Shown here: piece by piece, positions 6,458 through 7,188 of the stretch
Layout of the letters: each line of letters starts with the position of its first letter
Numbering within the stretch: position 1 is the first letter of the stretch
Assembly: GCA_946183095.1 (NCBI GenBank)
Contig: CAMHBE010000092.1
Span: 1 to 7,188, forward strand
DNA from: an uncultured Clostridia bacterium
GTDB taxonomy: Bacteria; Bacillota; Clostridia; Oscillospirales; Ruminococcaceae
Direction of reading: 5' to 3'
DNA length: 7,188 bases
Notes under the pieces: generated by a model
The model's input: the letters and a program-made list of their open reading frames with translations, nothing else
What the model was told of the DNA's origin: nothing
Databases searched by the model: none
Made by a program: the position numbers and the translations under genes

Positions 6458-7099
6458 ATGGATATAATAAGACTTGTGCTGTCGCCGCTTGCGACAAACT
6501 GCTACATCATTGACGCGGGTAACTCCGAAGCCGCGGTGATAGACCCCGCCGACGACGGTGAGCGCATACTTGCGGAAGCGCAGGGGGCAGGGCTTGCAAT
6601 AAAAAAGATACTGCTGACCCACGGACATTTCGACCACACCGGTGCGGCATCCTTCATAAAGGAAAAGACCGGCGCACCGATATATATACACAAAGCGGAC
6701 GAGGAAATGCTTTCGGACGGCGTAAAGGCGCTCGCGTTCTTCACTCCGGACAGACCGTTCGTGACGTGCAGCCCCGATACACTGCTGGGTGACGGCGATA
6801 CAGTGACGCAGGGGGACGTGACTTTCCGCGTCATCAGCACTCCCGGACACACGGCAGGCAGCGTATGTTTCCTGTGCGGCGGGGACGGCGGAAGGGGTGT
6901 GCTGTTCTCCGGCGACACGCTGTTCAAGGACAGCATCGGCAGGACGGATATGTATTCCGGAAGCTCCGACACACTTATGCGCTCACTGGATAAGCTGCGG
7001 GAACTTGACGGCGACTATGACGTTTATCCCGGTCACGGCGAACCTACCACGCTTGCTGCGGAAAAGCGCTATAACCCGTTTCTTGCGGACTTTATCTGA
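6458..7099 (+). CDS. MBL-fold metallo-hydrolase, glyoxalase II-like
   Basis: Cytoplasmic metal-dependent hydrolase of 213 residues. It carries the full binuclear metal set of the metallo-beta-lactamase fold: HGHFDH (H55, H57, D59, H60), H131 in TPGHTAGS, D153 in SGDTLF and H193 in PGHGEP. The short length and the GRTDM segment (161-165) match small glyoxalase II-like proteins (YcbL/GloB2 type). These hydrolyse thioesters such as S-lactoylglutathione or related metabolites; the C-terminal glutathione-binding domain of true glyoxalase II is absent, so the physiological substrate is uncertain. The start ATG at 6458 has GAAAGGA 7 bases upstream. The gap to the PCC gene is only 27 bases, indicating co-transcription. 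No clear terminator follows; only a weak AT-rich inverted repeat (TTTATC 7091-7096 / GATAAA 7105-7110) straddles the stop. Confidence 0.92.
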   Translation: MDIIRLVLSPLATNCYIIDAGNSEAAVIDPADDGERILAEAQGAGLAIKKILLTHGHFDHTGAASFIKEKTGAPIYIHKADEEMLSDGVKALAFFTPDRPFVTCSPDTLLGDGDTVTQGDVTFRVISTPGHTAGSVCFLCGGDGGRGVLFSGDTLFKDSIGRTDMYSGSSDTLMRSLDKLRELDGDYDVYPGHGEPTTLAAEKRYNPFLADFI

Positions 7100-7116
7100 C
7101 AGGCGATAAAAATTTC

Positions 7117-7145
7117 TTTACAAAAAAGCGAATTTGTGATATAAT
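7117..7145 (+). promoter_or_regulatory. strong extended -10 sigma-A promoter for a gene beyond the right edge
   Basis: TTTACA (7117-7122), a 17-base spacer and TATAAT (7140-7145), with TG one base before the -10, are near-consensus. Transcription should begin near 7152, starting a leader of at least 36 bases with no start codon that has a ribosome binding site inside the window. In that leader, ATTTC (7166-7170) and GAAAT (7175-7179) can form a small stem with an ATCG loop, possibly the beginning of a structured leader. The gene it serves is not visible. Confidence 0.8.
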
Positions 7146-7188
7146 AGATAAAATATTGTAACTATATTTCATCGGAAATGAGCAGCCT

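Noticed and set aside
7091..7110. Terminator after the MBL gene
   Set aside because: The stem TTTATC/GATAAA is short, AT-only apart from one G-C pair, overlaps the stop codon and lacks a proper T-run.

Overview
The window looks like a chromosomal segment of a Gram-positive Clostridia species, most plausibly a Ruminococcus-type Oscillospiraceae member. The basis is the protein style (GlmU, Rce1-like membrane proteases, a Clostridia-type MBL hydrolase), purine-rich AAGGAG ribosome binding sites, moderately GC-rich genes and very AT-rich promoter gaps. No database search was possible, so the genus is an inference. There are no tRNA or rRNA genes, CRISPR arrays, insertion sequences or phage genes.

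Layout. Bases 1-1938 (minus strand) hold the first 646 codons of a SecA-family ATPase that runs off the left edge. It keeps the motor core, but several housekeeping SecA signatures are altered and the helical region after the motor looks shortened, so it resembles an accessory (SecA2-type) translocase. A 307-base AT-rich gap follows. It contains two back-to-back extended -10 promoters whose -35 boxes are only 9 bases apart, one driving the secA-like gene leftward and one driving glmU rightward. A 13-base palindrome lies in the secA-like leader. glmU (2246-3631) is complete and ends just before an intrinsic terminator that has a competing hairpin.

A 297-base gap (3632-3928) without a credible gene follows. 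It is much more GC-rich than the promoter gaps and full of inverted repeats, and is probably a structured RNA or leader of unknown type. Next comes a tightly packed four-gene plus-strand cluster: two CPBP (CAAX-protease/Rce1-like) intramembrane proteases overlapping by one base, a PCC/DUF296-domain protein, and an MBL-fold hydrolase of the glyoxalase II type. A strong promoter at 7117-7145 starts another transcript that leaves the window on the right.

How it fits together. GlmU makes UDP-GlcNAc for the cell envelope, SecA-type ATPases push proteins through SecYEG, and CPBP proteins are multi-span membrane proteases. The neighbourhood therefore has an envelope/secretion flavour, but a functional link between the divergent units is only an inference. 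The most unusual items are the divergent SecA paralogue, the hairpin-rich gap ahead of the protease pair, and the translationally coupled protease pair.
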